Assembly: GCA_031127185.1 (NCBI GenBank)
Contig: JARIET010000080.1
Coordinates: 1 to 9,946, forward strand
Reading direction: 5' to 3'
Source: Gemmatimonadota bacterium
GTDB taxonomy: Bacteria > Gemmatimonadota > Gemmatimonadetes > Gemmatimonadales > Gemmatimonadaceae
DNA length: 9,946 bases
The notes beneath the pieces are model-generated. The model did no database searches. It was given only the letters and a program-made list of their open reading frames with translations, and had not been told where the DNA came from. Both the position numbers and the translations under genes were made by a program. Positions 7,565 through 9,946 of the stretch are shown here, piece after piece (within the stretch, counting starts at the first letter, position 1; every line of letters starts with the position of its first letter).

Positions 7565-8717
7565 CAGCGCCTGACGCCGAGCTCGATGCGCTGCGTGTCG
7601 CAGGGCCGGCGACGACGAGGGAGTAGGCACCAGTCGTGCTGCCAACGGCGGTCGTGGCGAATACCACTCCCGTCGTTGAGACGGCCGGTGTCCAGCTGAT
7701 ACGTGCCGCGGTTCCGCCGCCACTGTTGTTGTCGACGCCGATCGCTGCGCCGGTGATGCCATCGAACACGCGTAGCACCGGATCGACCACCAGCGACGAC
7801 ATCGTGATGGTGTAGGTACGCCCGCCGATGGCCACAAAGTTGAATCCGTCGCCGAAGAATGGCCCCCCGGTCCCGGTAAACGAGCAGTCGGTGGCCTCGG
7901 CGGTTTGCGTCATCACCACTGCGCTCGGAACGATCCAGACATCTTGCTCGCACCCCGTCGCGTCGCCGCTCCAACTCGTGACGCTGAACGTGTAGGCGCC
8001 CGTCTGCCGCGCGGCGAAGCTGTTGACCGTCGCGATATACGCGGTGGGTGGCGCGAGCAGGCGTATGCGCGATGCCGGACCGTCGCCGGCGTTGTCGTCG
8101 AAAGCGAGATAATCCGTCACCAGGGGGCCGGCCAGGTCGAGCCAGGGATCAAACGCCGTGGAGACGAGATCCAGCTGCGCGCGCTGGCCGTCAATTGTCG
8201 TGAAGGCAAAGTGATCGCCGTAATACTGGTCGTCCAGAAGGCAGTCCGATGCGGCGAGTGCGCCGGATGCAACGGCGCCGAATGCGATCGGATTCGTCGT
8301 CAGGCAGGGGTCCGCGGTGCCAGTAGCGCTGAAGGTGACTGGCGGAAGGCCGGCCGCCGTGGCCACCAATGTGTTGGCGCCGGGCGTGGGTCCCAGCCGC
8401 CACTGTCCAGCCGTCGCAAGCCCGGCGGCGCTGGTCGTGGCAGCTCCGCCCTCGACCGAGCCGCCCCCCGCAGCTACAGTGAACGTCACAGGCGCATTGA
8501 CCATGGCGATGCCGCGAGTATCCAGGAGCGTGACCGATGGTGCGACTGTGACGTTCTGGCCGGCTACCGCGCTCTGCCCGTCGCCGGCAGCCTTGGCGAG
8601 CGAGCCCGCAACGACAGCCGTAATGGTTGGCTGGGCGGGGCTGTCTGCGCTTCCTCCGCAGCCCACGATGGTTATGGCCGCCGCACACGCGAACAGGCAA
8701 AGGACCGGGACGCGCAT
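7476..8717 (-). CDS. Putative lipoprotein with Ig-like domain and two PPC-like modules
   Basis: This predicted 413-residue exported protein has no specific known function. The N-terminus is a lipoprotein signal (hydrophobic stretch 3-19, lipobox IVGC with lipidated C20, then GGS), so it is likely anchored in the outer membrane or at the cell surface. Residues about 42-133 resemble a bacterial Ig-like domain (PVTFTVAAGGGSV, then ATAAGLPPVTFSATG). Two homologous modules follow, about 138-247 and 256-369. Each has a Cys pair (C138/C159, C256/C278), a GD-x-F-x-F strand, a DP turn, an Asp/Asn/Gly-rich stretch ending in ARI or SRI, and GAY near the end, resembling pre-peptidase C-terminal domains. 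The Ala/Arg-rich tail after 370 looks unlike a folded domain and runs antisense into moaA. ATG 8717 is preferred over GTG 8726; both lack a clear Shine-Dalgarno. A binding or adhesive role is only a guess. Confidence 0.82.
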   Translation of the reverse strand: MRVPVLCLFACAAAITIVGCGGSADSPAQPTITAVVAGSLAKAAGDGQSAVAGQNVTVAPSVTLLDTRGIAMVNAPVTFTVAAGGGSVEGGAATTSAAGLATAGQWRLGPTPGANTLVATAAGLPPVTFSATGTADPCLTTNPIAFGAVASGALAASDCLLDDQYYGDHFAFTTIDGQRAQLDLVSTAFDPWLDLAGPLVTDYLAFDDNAGDGPASRIRLLAPPTAYIATVNSFAARQTGAYTFSVTSWSGDATGCEQDVWIVPSAVVMTQTAEATDCSFTGTGGPFFGDGFNFVAIGGRTYTITMSSLVVDPVLRVFDGITGAAIGVDNNSGGGTAARISWTPAVSTTGVVFATTAVGSTTGAYSLVVAGPATRSASSSASGAAIRLPVRGRAVRRPASGAAGAPWVFPRVP

Positions 8718-9777
<1,060 letters not shown>

Positions 9778-9780
9778 GTT

Positions 9781-9852
9781 CTGTGGCGGGACCGCGGGTC
9801 TTACTGCGGGGGCGCGGGTTTTACTGCGGGGACGCGGATTTTCGCGGATTGG
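9781..9852. repeat. 20-bp tandem repeat after mdh
   Basis: Units at 9793-9812 and 9813-9832 agree at 18 of 20 positions (consensus CGCGGGTYTTACTGCGGGGR). A third, diverged unit at 9833-9852 keeps CGCGGRTTTT and then repeats CGCGGATT. A partial unit precedes at about 9781-9792, and GACGCGGAT recurs at 9864-9872. It lies in the mdh 3' untranslated region before the terminator. No coding frame is supported. Confidence 0.8.
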
Positions 9853-9890
9853 GTACTGAAATAGACGCGGATACGACAACTGCAACTGAT

Positions 9891-9932
9891 GGGGGAACGA
9901 CAGTTTGAGCCGACGCTGTCGTTCCCCCTTTT
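9891..9932 (+). terminator. Intrinsic terminator downstream of mdh
   Basis: GGGGGAACGACAG (9891-9903) pairs perfectly with CTGTCGTTCCCCC (9916-9928), a 13-bp stem with a 12-nt loop, followed by TTTT (9929-9932). It lies 113 bp after the mdh stop, past the tandem repeat. An outer arm, TACTGAAA (9854-9861), can pair with TTTCAGTA (9930-9937), which covers most of the T-run. Since the T-run is short, termination strength is uncertain. Seen from the other strand, a run of A precedes the stem, so it could serve as a bidirectional terminator only weakly. Confidence 0.88.
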
Positions 9933-9946
9933 CAGTATCCATGTTC

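Noticed and set aside
7555..7603. Small hairpins AGGCG/CGCCT and CTGCG/CGCAG near the moaA end as a bidirectional terminator
   Set aside because: Stems are only 5 bp, no T-run follows on either strand, and the region is coding on the - strand.

Overview
The window is a high-GC bacterial chromosome segment made almost entirely of housekeeping genes on the + strand, with one lipoprotein gene on the - strand. Protein style (an Ig-like plus PPC-like lipoprotein), high GC and the order gap-pgk-tpiA-secG-carA suggest a soil or environmental lineage such as Gemmatimonadota. That placement is inference and was not tested by any search. I saw no phage, insertion sequence, CRISPR array, rRNA or tRNA, and no convincing undescribed multi-gene system.

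Layout. Positions 1-117 hold the last codons of a shikimate dehydrogenase gene (aroE), followed by a comF-family phosphoribosyltransferase gene (134-868). A short intergenic stretch with a 7-bp tandem repeat leads into a lower-glycolysis cluster: GAPDH (959-1966), phosphoglycerate kinase (1972-3174) and triosephosphate isomerase (3171-3920). These are tightly packed and look co-transcribed. After a 64-bp gap with a candidate promoter come secG (3985-4389) and carA (start about 4394, end 5515), separated by about 4 bp. The first codons of carA contain a strong RNA hairpin.

A good sigma-70 type promoter overlaps the carA stop codon. It appears to drive a second unit: an HU/IHF-family DNA-binding protein (5601-5921) followed by moaD, moaE and moaA, all with overlapping ends. 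MoaA makes the first committed precursor of molybdenum cofactor (with MoaC, not in this window). MoaD and MoaE form molybdopterin synthase, which adds the dithiolene sulfurs. A perfect 7-bp dyad covers the -10 box of this promoter.

A putative secreted lipoprotein (7476-8717, - strand) converges on moaA and overlaps its last 89 bp. It diverges from malate dehydrogenase (8848-9777), which makes the TCA-cycle link to the central carbon genes upstream. The window ends with a 20-bp tandem repeat and a clear intrinsic terminator.

The items most worth a second look are the hairpin at the start of carA, the dyad at the HU-moa promoter, the HU-moaDEA linkage, the internally duplicated lipoprotein with its run-on into moaA, and the two intergenic tandem repeats.
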